A DNA stretch of 64,000 bases from Lentisphaeraceae bacterium (GTDB lineage: Bacteria; Verrucomicrobiota; Kiritimatiellia; RFP12; UBA1067): the NCBI GenBank assembly GCA_004551905.1, contig SFPL01000025.1:1-64000 (forward strand), read 5' to 3'. The translations under genes and the position numbers were made by a program. The notes beneath the pieces were generated by a model that was not told the DNA's origin, did not search any database, and worked only from the letters and a program-made list of their open reading frames with translations. Shown one piece after another: positions 27,410 to 36,219 of the stretch. Position 1 is the first letter of the stretch. Every line of letters starts with the position of its first letter.

Positions 27410-27907
27410 ATGAACTGCATCATCAACGGAGTGTGTGGCCTCTTTGCCGCCCCCACCCAGTGCGCGGCGATCACTCTCGCCGTCGTCGCGTTCGTCGCCG
27501 GCGTGCTGGCGACGTGCATCGTCTGCCGCCTCTGCCGCGGCTGCGGCTGCAAGTCCGGCAAGTCCCAGTCCCGCCAGGGCGCGCGCCCTCAGCAGGCGCC
27601 CCGCCGCGTGGAGCAGCCGTTCGAGAAGCGCAAGCCGCATCCCGCCCCCGCCGATGGCTCGGTGGAGATCTACGTCGGCAACCTGAGCTACGACATGACG
27701 GAGGACCAGCTCCGCGCCGAGTTCGAGGCGTTTGGCAAGGTCAACTCGACCAGACTGGTGATGAACCGCTTCAACGGCAAGTCCAAGGGCTTCGGCTTCG
27801 TCCAGATGCCGAACCGGGACGAGGCGGAGCGCGCGTGCGCGGCGATCAACGAGAAGGAGATCATGGGCCGCCGCGTGAAGTGCAACGAGGCCAAGAACCT
27901 CATCTGA
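27410..27907 (+). CDS. Membrane-anchored RRM RNA-binding protein
   Basis: A 165-residue protein. Residues about 18-42 are a hydrophobic segment (AITLAVVAFVAGVLATCIV) followed by a Cys/basic patch (CRLCRGCGCKSGK) and a basic Pro/Arg linker. Residues about 83-162 are a complete RRM fold, with RNP2 as IYVGNL and RNP1 as KGFGFVQM. Free-standing RRM proteins of this core type (Rbp) are known in cyanobacteria and other bacteria and bind single-stranded RNA. An N-terminal membrane segment with a cysteine cluster is unusual and would hold the RNA-binding domain at the inner membrane. AAGGAG lies 10 bases before the ATG. Thirteen bases separate it from the DJ-1 gene, so they probably share a message. 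Confidence 0.85.
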   Translation: MNCIINGVCGLFAAPTQCAAITLAVVAFVAGVLATCIVCRLCRGCGCKSGKSQSRQGARPQQAPRRVEQPFEKRKPHPAPADGSVEIYVGNLSYDMTEDQLRAEFEAFGKVNSTRLVMNRFNGKSKGFGFVQMPNRDEAERACAAINEKEIMGRRVKCNEAKNLI

Positions 27908-27920
27908 ACGGGGGCCGCCC

Positions 27921-28487
27921 ATGCAGGAGAAAACCGCGCCGACGGCGCTCGTCCCGCTGGCCGACGGCTACGAGGAGATCGAGGCGGCGACCATCGTCGA
28001 CGTCCTGCGCCGCGGCGACGTCGAGGTGACGACCGCCGCGGTCGGCGGCTCGCTCGAGGTCCGCGGCGCCCACGGCATGGGCACCCGCGCCGACGCGCTC
28101 TTCGCCGAGGTGCAGGAGCGGGACTTCGACGCGATCGTCCTGCCGGGCGGCGGCGAGGGCACCGACAACCTTCGCAAGTGCAGTGCGCTCCTGGAGCGAA
28201 TCGTGCGCCAGCGCGAGCAGCGCGGGCTCCTCGCGGCGGTCTGCGCGGCGCCGACCGTCCTCTCCGCCGCGGGCGTACTTTCGCCCAACCAGCACGCCAC
28301 CTGCTACCCCACCTGCCAGCTTGAGCTCGACTGCCCGTGGATCAACCAGCCGGTCGTCGAGCACAACGGCATCGTCACCGGCCAGGCGCCGGGCTCGGCG
28401 ATGCTCTTCTCGCTCGTGGTTCTCAAGGTCCTCGCCGGCGAACAGGTGGTCCGCAAGGTCGCCCGGGGCATGGTGTTCGATTTCTGA
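27921..28487 (+). CDS. DJ-1/PfpI family protein
   Basis: A 188-residue single-domain protein of the DJ-1/ThiJ branch of the class I glutamine amidotransferase-like fold. Visible: the N-terminal PLADGYEEIEA, VLPGGGEGTDNLRK, and the nucleophile elbow LLAAVCAAPTVLS with the conserved Cys near residue 107. These proteins act as glyoxalases, deglycases or redox-sensing chaperones; which one cannot be told from sequence. Length is typical. Four bases separate it from the ClC gene. Confidence 0.9.
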   Translation: MQEKTAPTALVPLADGYEEIEAATIVDVLRRGDVEVTTAAVGGSLEVRGAHGMGTRADALFAEVQERDFDAIVLPGGGEGTDNLRKCSALLERIVRQREQRGLLAAVCAAPTVLSAAGVLSPNQHATCYPTCQLELDCPWINQPVVEHNGIVTGQAPGSAMLFSLVVLKVLAGEQVVRKVARGMVFDF

Positions 28488-28490
28488 CGG

Positions 28491-29948
28491 ATGCTCGAGC
28501 GGCTGTCGATCTCGTCCTTCAGGTTCTTACTCGCGGGCAAGGGGCTTTCGTTCCGCACCACGGGGAAGTACCTGGGCGAGTCGATGTTCGTCGGCATCGT
28601 CGTCGGGCTCGCGGCGGCCGCGTTCCGCTGGATGATCCACTGGGGGCGTGTGCTGCTGCTCGACGGCGTCGGGCACCACGCGGAGCTCTCCTGCCTGCAC
28701 ACCGGCTCGGCGGTGGCGGCCGACTTCTCGGTCGAGGCGATGCTCTGCGACCCGCGGCGCTGGACGCTTCTCGTGCTGCCGATGGTCGGCGCCGCGCTGG
28801 GCTGGCTGCTCATCCGCCGCTTCTCCAAGCTCGAGAACGCGCGCGGCACTGACTGCGCCATCCGCGCCTACCACCAGCGCGACGGCTACGTGACGAGCGA
28901 GGTGGTGCCGGTCAAGCCGCTCGCCTCGGTGCTTACCGTCGCCTCCGGCGGCTCGGCCGGCTACGAGGGCCCGGTCACGCTCGTCGGCGCTGCCTGCGGC
29001 TCGGCGGTCGCGAGGATGATGAACCTCACCCCTCGCGCGCGGCGCATCCTGATGGCCGCCGGCCTCGCCGCCGGCATCGGCGCGCTCTTCCAGGCCCCGC
29101 TCGCCGGGGCGATCTTCGGCTGCGAGATTTTCTACTCCTCGAGCGACGTCGAGTACGAGACGATGGTGCCTTCGTTCGTGGCCTCGGCCGTCTCCTACAC
29201 CGTCTTCGCCTGCTTCTACGGCTGGGCGCCGCTCTTCTCGATGCCCGGCGAGTGCGTCTACGACTCCGGCCTCAGGCTCTTCCCCTACTTCTGCCTCGCG
29301 CTCGTGGTGGCGCTGGGGGCGCGGTTCTACATCATGTTCTTTCGCGCCACCGAGACCTGGTTCAAGCGCGCGCGCATGCCCGGCCTCGCCAAGGTCGCGC
29401 TCGGCGGGCTCGTGACCGGCGTGATCGGCTTCTTCGTGCCCGACATCCTCGGCACCAGCTACCCGCTCATCGGCGCCTGCCTCTCGGCCGGCTTCGCGTC
29501 CGACTTCGGCGCCGCCGTGCCGCTCTCCGCCGCCGGCTTCTTCTGCTTCTTCGTGATGAAGGCGGTGGCCACCTCGTTCACCGTCGGCTCCGGCGGCTCC
29601 GGCGGCGTCTTCGCGCCGGCGATCGTCTGCGGCGGCTCGCTCGGCGCTGCGGTCGGTCTCTGCTTCCACAGTCTGCTGCCGCCGTCGGTCGGCATCCAGC
29701 CTGCGGCGTTCGCGCTCGTCGGCATGGCCGGCTTCCTCGCCTCGGCGGTGCGCATCCCGCTGACGGCGGTGGTGATCGTGGCGGAGATCTCGGGCAACCA
29801 CGGCCTGCTGCTGCCGGCGATGTGGGTGTGCGGCATCTCCTTCTGGCTCAACGACAGCTGGTCGCTCTACCGCAGTCAGCCCCACAGCCGTTTCTCATCG
29901 CCGGTCCACCGCGCGGACATGATCCCAGCCGGGGAGGGCAGGGCGTGA
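28491..29948 (+). CDS. ClC-type chloride channel or antiporter
   Basis: A 485-residue integral membrane protein with about ten hydrophobic segments. The ClC signatures are present: GSAGYEGP (near residue 156) for GxEGP, carrying the gating Glu, and GSGGSGGVFAPAI (near 366) for the GxFxP ion-binding loop. The first signature, GSGIP, is not in its usual form: the matching stretch near residue 117 reads ARGTDCAIRAYHQ. The C-terminus ends soon after the last helix without CBS domains. The first residues (MLERLSISSFRFLLAGKG) are cytoplasmic and amphipathic. Its stop overlaps the GTG start of the HAD gene. Confidence 0.9.
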   Translation: MLERLSISSFRFLLAGKGLSFRTTGKYLGESMFVGIVVGLAAAAFRWMIHWGRVLLLDGVGHHAELSCLHTGSAVAADFSVEAMLCDPRRWTLLVLPMVGAALGWLLIRRFSKLENARGTDCAIRAYHQRDGYVTSEVVPVKPLASVLTVASGGSAGYEGPVTLVGAACGSAVARMMNLTPRARRILMAAGLAAGIGALFQAPLAGAIFGCEIFYSSSDVEYETMVPSFVASAVSYTVFACFYGWAPLFSMPGECVYDSGLRLFPYFCLALVVALGARFYIMFFRATETWFKRARMPGLAKVALGGLVTGVIGFFVPDILGTSYPLIGACLSAGFASDFGAAVPLSAAGFFCFFVMKAVATSFTVGSGGSGGVFAPAIVCGGSLGAAVGLCFHSLLPPSVGIQPAAFALVGMAGFLASAVRIPLTAVVIVAEISGNHGLLLPAMWVCGISFWLNDSWSLYRSQPHSRFSSPVHRADMIPAGEGRA

Positions 29949-30877
29949 AGCGCGCGGTTCCATACGTCAACGAGTCGGTTGCCACCCGGGACCTGAAGTA
30001 CTACATCTTCGACTGGGACGACAACATCCTCCACATGCCCACCAAGATCCGCATGGAGCGGCTCGAGGACGACGGCACGTGGCGCCCGGTGGAGCTCTCC
30101 ACCGCCACCTTCGCGCTGGTGAGGTCCGACACCGAGCACTACCGCGCCCCCGGCGGCAAGTGGCGCGAGGCTTTCCGCAACTTCGAGGACTCCCCGCAGC
30201 GAGACAACTTCCTCGAGGACACCCGCGCCGCGCTCGCGCGCATCGCCGCCGGCGAGCGCCCCGGCCCCAGCTTCAACGCGCTCAGGAAGACGCTCCGGGA
30301 AGGGCGCATTTTCGCGATCGTCACCGCCCGCGGCCACTCCCCCGCCGCCGTAGAGCGCGCGGTGAGGTGCTTCATCGACGAGGTCCTCACCCCAGGGGAG
30401 CGCGAGGAGATGATGAGCTCGCTGCGCGGCTACCGGCAGTGGCTGGACGGCGTGGGCGACGGCGAGTTCGGCACCGACGAGGAGGAGCTCGACTACTACC
30501 TCTCGATGTGCCGCTACTCTGCCGTCACTTACGAGGGCTTCGCCAAGCGCATGGCGGCGGACCCAATCTACCAGGAGAAGCTCGCCGTCGCCAGCACCGC
30601 CGCGCAGCCGGAGCTCGCCAAGGAGTTCGCGATCCGCGACTTCGTGGAGCACGTCTTCCACATGCTCCGCCGGAGCGGCAACCTCAACCGCCCGGTGTCG
30701 ATCGGCTTCTCCGACGACGACAAGGGCAACGTAAAGTCGGTCTCGCGCTACATCGTGGGCGAGCTCGCCCGCCGCTTCGAGGGCATCAAGTTCGTGGTCT
30801 ACGACACCTCCGACCGCACACTTTCGAAGGGGCGCAAGGTCTGCGTCTCGGGCCAACTCAACCTGCCGGGTTTTTGA
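29945..30877 (+). CDS. HAD-superfamily hydrolase-like protein
   Basis: A 310-residue protein starting with GTG at 29945 (VKRAVPYVNES); the GTGA overlap with the ClC stop and a GGGAGGG site upstream support this start. HAD motif I appears as YYIFDWDDNIL near residue 21, with two aspartates in the DxD position. Motif II may be FAIVTARGHS near 122, and motif IV appears as IGFSDDDKGNVKSV near 260. The long helical insert between motifs I and IV and the substrate are unrecognised. Most enzymes of this superfamily are phosphatases, and the pair of aspartates is consistent with that. Confidence 0.75.
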   Translation: MKRAVPYVNESVATRDLKYYIFDWDDNILHMPTKIRMERLEDDGTWRPVELSTATFALVRSDTEHYRAPGGKWREAFRNFEDSPQRDNFLEDTRAALARIAAGERPGPSFNALRKTLREGRIFAIVTARGHSPAAVERAVRCFIDEVLTPGEREEMMSSLRGYRQWLDGVGDGEFGTDEEELDYYLSMCRYSAVTYEGFAKRMAADPIYQEKLAVASTAAQPELAKEFAIRDFVEHVFHMLRRSGNLNRPVSIGFSDDDKGNVKSVSRYIVGELARRFEGIKFVVYDTSDRTLSKGRKVCVSGQLNLPGF

Positions 30878-30891
30878 AAGGAGAAAAACAC

Positions 30892-32889
30892 ATGAATACA
30901 TCAAGAAGGGCATTCCTGTCCATGCTCTCAGCCGCCACCGGCGCGTTCGCCGCGCCGAAGGGGCTCTACGCCGCGCTCTCGCCCGAGCGCCGGCTCCGCC
31001 TCGGCGTCGTATCGGACGTGCACATCCAACTCGGCCAGACCGCCGACCTCGCGAAGTGGCGCAAGGCGCTCGAGCACTTCCGCGACGTCAAGGTCGACTG
31101 CGTCGTCGTTGCCGGCGACATCGCCAACGAGGGACGGGTGGCGGAGCTGGAGGCGTTCGCCAAGACCTGGTTCGACGTCTTCCCCGGCGACCGGCGGCCC
31201 GACGGCGAGAAGGTGGAGCGCGTGTTCATCTTCGGCAACCACGATGTCAGCGAATGGAGCCACCGCTCCAGCCAGTCCTACGCGAAGAAGGACGAGAAGG
31301 GCAATCCGGTCCTGGACGCCGACGGGAAGCCGGTGATCGACGAGGAGGAGTTCCGCGCGAAGCACCTCTACTGGTCGCGCGAGGCGGTGTGGAAGCGGCT
31401 CTTCGGCGAGGAGTACTCCCACTTCTACGCCAAGAACGTCAAGGGCTACTGGTTCCTCGCCTCCCATTGGCGCAACGGCGGCGTCGGCGGCAAGCAAGAG
31501 TACGAGGCCGTGGAGCTGCCCGGCTACCTCAAGGAGCACGCCGACGAGCTCGGCCGCGTGAAGCCGTTCTTCTTCGTCCAGCATATGCACCCGCAAGGCA
31601 CCTGCCACGGCAGCGACGCCTGGTGGCCGGACTGCGGTCGGAACACCACCGCGGTGCTCAAGGAGTTCCCCAACGCAGTCGCGTTTTCCGGCCACTCCCA
31701 CTGTGCGCTTGCTGACGAGCGCGCCGTCTGGCAGGGCGGTTTCACCAGCTTCGGCACCGCCTCGCTCTCCTACTCCTGGCAGCTCCAGGGCGAGTTCGAC
31801 GGCGACGCCGTGCCGCCGCCCGGCTGCGAGCCGCTCGGCGGCGGCTACTGCAACGCCGGCTACGTGGTCGACGTCCACGACGGCTTCCTCGCCGTGCGCA
31901 GGATCGAGTTTCGCCACCTGAAGCCGATCGGCGACGACTGGATCGTGCCGGTGCCGCTCAATCCCGCCGCGCCCGAGTTCGCCTTCGCCCCGCGCGCCGC
32001 GGCGAAGCAGCCGCCCGCCTACCCCGAGCAGCCCAAGGTGGAGCTGGACGAAGTCGAGGTCAATAACGGCGGAAAGAAGCTCAGGGTCTCGTTCCCTGCC
32101 GTCCAGCAGGGCGACAAGTCCCGCTCCCGCGTCTACGGCTACGAGATCACGATGCGGAAGAAGGACGGTACCTCTGCTGCGGTCAGGACCATCCGCTCGG
32201 CCGGATGCGACATGCCGCTGTCGCTGGAGCCAGACCGCGTCTGCTGGCTACTGCCGGCGACCGCGGCGTTCGTCAGGGACTGCGACTTCGAGATCGTGCC
32301 GGTGGACTGCTTCCGCCGCCGCGCGCCCCGGCGCCGCGGATCGATCGCGCTCTTCGGCGGCGCCTCCGCCTGCTGCCGCGCCGCGACCGCGGCGAAGCGG
32401 GTCTGGGAGCGCGAGCTGGGGATGGGCGTCGATACCTTCGCCGTCGACGGCTCCGGGCTCGTGGTGGCGAAGGAGAAGAACACCGCAGCCATCGGCCAGT
32501 TCAACGAGGTGTGGCGGCACGGCAAGCGCCACGACCTCTACGTGGTGTGGATCGAGCCGGAGGACGTCCCGGCCAAGCCGAAGGCGGTAGCCAAGGCGCT
32601 TGGAGAGGTGCTGTCCCGCATCCGCCATTGCGTTCCGAACGCGAAGATCGCGGTCTTCGCGCCGCTGTCAGCCGCGTCGGCATCCGCTGAGGAGCTTGGC
32701 GCGGTCGTCGCTGCGGTCAAGGACAGCTGCGCGAATGGCGGAGCTAACTGCCTCGACCTCGCCGAAGACGCTGCGTTCAAGGACGGCAAGGCCACCTTCG
32801 AGCCGGGAGGCAAGCGCCTCGACGAGCACGGCTACGCCGTCGCAGCCCCCGCCCAGGCCGCGTTTCTGCGCAAGGTGCTGGAGGGCTGA
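30892..32889 (+). CDS. Tat-exported calcineurin-like phosphoesterase with C-terminal extra domain
   Basis: A 665-residue protein with a twin-arginine signal (TSRRAFLSMLSAATGAFA). Residues 35-350 are a metallophosphoesterase domain with the metal ligands in order: VVSDVH, AGDIANEG, FGNHDVS, QHMHPQG, SGHSH. After a short beta domain (about 385-460), residues about 475-665 look like an SGNH/GDSL-type alpha/beta domain (IALFGGAS at the front, then DLYVVWIEPED and LDEHGYA near the end); this second assignment is weak because the catalytic triad is not clear. AAAGGAG lies 9 bases before the ATG. It acts in the periplasm, but the substrate is unknown. The long upstream extension of this frame is a shadow of the HAD gene. 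Confidence 0.8.
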   Translation: MNTSRRAFLSMLSAATGAFAAPKGLYAALSPERRLRLGVVSDVHIQLGQTADLAKWRKALEHFRDVKVDCVVVAGDIANEGRVAELEAFAKTWFDVFPGDRRPDGEKVERVFIFGNHDVSEWSHRSSQSYAKKDEKGNPVLDADGKPVIDEEEFRAKHLYWSREAVWKRLFGEEYSHFYAKNVKGYWFLASHWRNGGVGGKQEYEAVELPGYLKEHADELGRVKPFFFVQHMHPQGTCHGSDAWWPDCGRNTTAVLKEFPNAVAFSGHSHCALADERAVWQGGFTSFGTASLSYSWQLQGEFDGDAVPPPGCEPLGGGYCNAGYVVDVHDGFLAVRRIEFRHLKPIGDDWIVPVPLNPAAPEFAFAPRAAAKQPPAYPEQPKVELDEVEVNNGGKKLRVSFPAVQQGDKSRSRVYGYEITMRKKDGTSAAVRTIRSAGCDMPLSLEPDRVCWLLPATAAFVRDCDFEIVPVDCFRRRAPRRRGSIALFGGASACCRAATAAKRVWERELGMGVDTFAVDGSGLVVAKEKNTAAIGQFNEVWRHGKRHDLYVVWIEPEDVPAKPKAVAKALGEVLSRIRHCVPNAKIAVFAPLSAASASAEELGAVVAAVKDSCANGGANCLDLAEDAAFKDGKATFEPGGKRLDEHGYAVAAPAQAAFLRKVLEG

Positions 32890-32899
32890 CGGGCGCGGT

Positions 32900-33643
32900 A
32901 TGGAGGAAAGGCTGCAGAACATAATCGCGCGGGCCGGCGTCGCCTCGCGGCGCGGCGCGGCGGAGCTGGTGGAGTCGGGCGCGGTGACGGTCGACGGCGT
33001 CGTCGTGCGCGAGCCCGGGATGCGGCCGGCGGAGGGCGCGGTGGTGCGCGTCCACGGGCGCCGCGTCGGCGCGAGGGAGCGGACGCGGACGGTGGCGCTC
33101 TACAAGCCGGTCGGGGTGGTGTCGACGATGAGCGACCCGAACGGCGAGCGGACGGTGGCGGACCTCGTGCGCGTCCCGGAGCGGCTGGTGCCGGCGGGCC
33201 GGCTCGACCGCGACTCCGAGGGGCTGATGGTGATGTCCAACGACGGCGCGCTCGTCAACCGCCTCACCCATCCGCGCTTCGGCCACGAGAAGACCTATAT
33301 CGTGAAGGTGGCGGGGCGCTGGAGCGAGGAGAAGCTCGCCACGCTGCGCTCGCCGCTGAAGATGGACGACGGCTACGTGATCCGACCGGTGCCGGTCGAG
33401 GTGGTGGAGCTTCGGCGGGACAACACCGCGGTTCTCAAGTTCGTCCTCGGCGAGGGGCGCAAGCGCCAGATCCGCAAGATGTGCTCGCTCGCGCACCTGG
33501 TGGTGCTCTCGCTCAAGCGGGTGGCGATCGGCGGGTATTTTCTGCCGCAGGACATGAAGCCAGGCGAGTGGCGGGACCTCGGTCCCGGGGAACTTGCGCT
33601 CTTGACAAAATCCGGCGGCGGGTGTATCATTCTCCCCCACTAA
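32900..33643 (+). CDS. RsuA/RluB/E/F family pseudouridine synthase
   Basis: A 247-residue protein. An N-terminal S4 RNA-binding domain (RLQNIIARAGVASRRGAAEL) precedes the synthase domain with the catalytic Asp in AGRLDRDSEGLM, then LTHPRFGHEKTYIV and GRKRQIRKM. The architecture matches the RsuA/RluB group, which modify 16S or 23S rRNA; an RluB-like role is most likely because of the S4 domain and the long KTY...V segment, but the exact site is not readable. The promoter of topA lies inside the 3' end of this gene. Confidence 0.9.
   Translation: MEERLQNIIARAGVASRRGAAELVESGAVTVDGVVVREPGMRPAEGAVVRVHGRRVGARERTRTVALYKPVGVVSTMSDPNGERTVADLVRVPERLVPAGRLDRDSEGLMVMSNDGALVNRLTHPRFGHEKTYIVKVAGRWSEEKLATLRSPLKMDDGYVIRPVPVEVVELRRDNTAVLKFVLGEGRKRQIRKMCSLAHLVVLSLKRVAIGGYFLPQDMKPGEWRDLGPGELALLTKSGGGCIILPH
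33602..33630 (+). promoter_or_regulatory. Promoter of topA inside the preceding gene
   Basis: TTGACA at 33602-33607, 17 bases, TATCAT at 33625-33630. The first box and spacer overlap the last codons of the pseudouridine synthase gene, 43 bases before the topA ATG. Confidence 0.75.
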
Positions 33644-33672
33644 AGGAACGCGGGAGTGTCCACAGGAGAAAA

Positions 33673-36219
33673 ATGTCGAAGAAACTGCTGATAGTAGAGT
33701 CGCCGGCGAAGGCGAAGACGATAGGAAAGTACCTTGGCGACGGGTTCGTGGTCAAGAGCTCGGTGGGCCACATCCGCGACCTGCCGAAGGAGAACGGCGC
33801 GATCAAGATCGAGGAGCGAGGCCCCGGCAAGTGGACCTTCGAGCCGCGGTATGTGGTCTCGGAGGGCAAGGAGAAGGTGGTGTCCGAGCTCAAGGCGGCC
33901 ACGAAGAAGGCCGACGAGATCTACCTCGCGAGCGATCCCGACCGCGAGGGGGAGGCGATCGCCTGGCACCTGCGCGAGGTGCTCTCGCCCGTCGCCGATG
34001 GCAAGCCGTTCCTCCGCGTCACCTACAACGAGATTACCAAGAGCGCGGTGAAGAAGGCGGTGGAGTCGCCGCGCGACATCGACATGCCGCTCGTGGACGC
34101 GCAGCAGACGCGGCGCATCCTCGACCGGCTCGTCGGCTACCGGATCTCGCCGCTCCTGTGGAAGAACATCAACTGCCCCAACAACCGCACGCTCTCGGCG
34201 GGACGGGTGCAGTCGGTGGCGCTGAGGCTGCTGGTGGAGCGCCAGCGCGAGATCGACGCGTTCAAGCCGGAGACGTACTTCCTGATGGGCGTGGAGGCGA
34301 AGAAGGACGGCGACGAGAAGATCTTCGCGGCGCGGCTTGCGCGGCTCGACGGCGAGAAGCCGGAAGTGCGCGACCGCGACACGGCCAACCGCATCCTGCT
34401 CGACCTCGCCGGGGCTGCGCTCTCGGTGGAGGACGTCAAGTGCCAGCCGCGCGCGCGCCACGCGCTGCCGCCGTTCACCACCTCGACCCTGCAGCAGGCG
34501 GCCTCGAGCGTGCTCGGCTACTCGCCGGGCAAGACGATGAAGATCGCCCAGGCGCTCTACGAGCACGGCCTCATCACCTACATGCGCTCCGACTCGGTGA
34601 ACGTCTCCCAGCAGGCGCGCGCCGCAGCGAAGGAGTTTATCGTCTCGAACTACGGCGCGGAGTACTATCCCGAGAAGCCGAACTTCTACGCCGCGAAGGC
34701 CAAGGGCGGCGTCGAGGCGCAGGAGGCGCACGAGGCGATCAGGCCTACCGACGTCTCGCGGACGCCGCAGGCGTCCGGGCTCGAGGCCCAGGACCTGAAG
34801 CTCTACGACCTCGTGTGGCGGCGGTTCGTGGCCTCCCAGATGGCCGACGCGCGCACCTCGGTGCGCTCGATCTCGCTCAAGGCGGTCAAGCCCGCGCTCG
34901 CCCACTCCTACCTCTTCACCGCCACGGCGACGATTATCGATTTCGACGGCTTCCTCAAGGTTACCAAGCTCTCGCTGAAGAAGAAGACGAAGGACGGCGA
35001 GGACGATGAGGACAGCGACGAGGTGGCGTACCTCCCCGACGTGAAGGCAGGCGACCCGCTGCAGGCGGTGCGCTGGCTCTCGGAGGAGAAGCAGACCAAG
35101 GGCCCGGCGCACTACTCCGAGGCGAGCCTCATCAAGGCGCTGGAGGAGAACGGCGTGGGGCGTCCGTCCACCTACGCGGCGACGATCGAGACCCTGAAGC
35201 TGCGCGAGTACGCGAAGAACGAGAAGCGCAAGCTGGTGCCGCTCGAGCGCGGCAAGCTGGTGTGCGACTGGCTGGTGAAGAAGATGGACGACCTCTTCTC
35301 CGTGGGCTACACCGCCAAGATGGAGGCGGAGCTCGACCAGGTGGAGGAGAAGGGCGTCGCGATGGACGACATGCTCAGCGGCTTCTACGCGCGGCTCCTG
35401 AAGGAGATCAGCGACGCCTCGGAGCCGCCGCCGGACCGCGCCAAGTTCGACGCTGTCTTCGCGCTGCTCGCGCAGGTGAAGGAGTGGAAGCCGGCGAAGA
35501 AGGTGGGCAGACGCGTCTACGACGACCGTGCCTTCGTGGAGAGCGTGAAGGCCCAGGCGGAGGAGGGCACCCGGCCGCTCTCGATGCGCCAGCTGCAGTC
35601 GCTTGTACGCGTCGCCGCCTGGTACCACGACCAGATCCCGGACTGCGAGGCACGCCTCGCCGCCGCGTCGCTGGTGCCGCAGAAGACCATGCAGTCCTTC
35701 GCCGACCCGGACCTGGTGAAGTACTGCTTCGAGAAGATGGACTGCATCCCCGAGCTGCAGAGCAACCGTTTCCTCATCTCGGTGCGCGAGCAGGCCATAC
35801 ACGGCCGCGGCCTCACCCAGCGCCAGCTCTGGGTGGTCGCGCGCGCGATCCTCGAGAAGGTGGCCGGCCGGCCCGACGAGGCGGAGATACGCGCGCGGCT
35901 CTCGGACTTTGCCGACGCAGCGGTGTCGTCGCCAGCCGACGGCATCGCCGGCGAGCTGCTCCAGATGCTCAAGTCGGTCAAGGTGTTCCGCGCGCCAACC
36001 CGCTTCGGCAAGCGGATCTACGACGACAAGTCCTTCTACAAGTCGCTGACCGAGCAGTACTCTCGCCGCCAAGTGCTCTCGGACCGCCAGGTCGCGGCCC
36101 TCAAGCGGATCGTCAAGGCCTACCGCGAGCAGATCCCCGACTACGATGCGAAGAAGGATGCGCTGGGGCTCGAGTCGAAGGGCAAGGAGGACAAGGAAGG
36201 TGGTGACGGCGCCGAATAG
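33673..36219 (+). CDS. topA: DNA topoisomerase I
   Basis: An 848-residue type IA topoisomerase that relaxes negative supercoils. Start MSKKLLIVESPAKAKTI, the Toprim domain with ASDPDREGEAIAWHL, then SAGRVQSVALRLLVERQREI and the active-site Tyr in GLITYMRSDSVNVS near residue 305. The catalytic core ends near residue 585. The usual C-terminal zinc ribbons are missing: there is no Cys-x2-Cys pair. Instead three related units follow (about 589-669, 680-750, 761-833), the first and third sharing GRRVYDD/GKRIYDD, a basic helix, LSxRQ and YxxQIPD. They probably replace the zinc ribbons in DNA binding. ACAGGAG lies just before the ATG. The end overlaps the recombinase gene. Confidence 0.95.
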   Translation: MSKKLLIVESPAKAKTIGKYLGDGFVVKSSVGHIRDLPKENGAIKIEERGPGKWTFEPRYVVSEGKEKVVSELKAATKKADEIYLASDPDREGEAIAWHLREVLSPVADGKPFLRVTYNEITKSAVKKAVESPRDIDMPLVDAQQTRRILDRLVGYRISPLLWKNINCPNNRTLSAGRVQSVALRLLVERQREIDAFKPETYFLMGVEAKKDGDEKIFAARLARLDGEKPEVRDRDTANRILLDLAGAALSVEDVKCQPRARHALPPFTTSTLQQAASSVLGYSPGKTMKIAQALYEHGLITYMRSDSVNVSQQARAAAKEFIVSNYGAEYYPEKPNFYAAKAKGGVEAQEAHEAIRPTDVSRTPQASGLEAQDLKLYDLVWRRFVASQMADARTSVRSISLKAVKPALAHSYLFTATATIIDFDGFLKVTKLSLKKKTKDGEDDEDSDEVAYLPDVKAGDPLQAVRWLSEEKQTKGPAHYSEASLIKALEENGVGRPSTYAATIETLKLREYAKNEKRKLVPLERGKLVCDWLVKKMDDLFSVGYTAKMEAELDQVEEKGVAMDDMLSGFYARLLKEISDASEPPPDRAKFDAVFALLAQVKEWKPAKKVGRRVYDDRAFVESVKAQAEEGTRPLSMRQLQSLVRVAAWYHDQIPDCEARLAAASLVPQKTMQSFADPDLVKYCFEKMDCIPELQSNRFLISVREQAIHGRGLTQRQLWVVARAILEKVAGRPDEAEIRARLSDFADAAVSSPADGIAGELLQMLKSVKVFRAPTRFGKRIYDDKSFYKSLTEQYSRRQVLSDRQVAALKRIVKAYREQIPDYDAKKDALGLESKGKEDKEGGDGAE

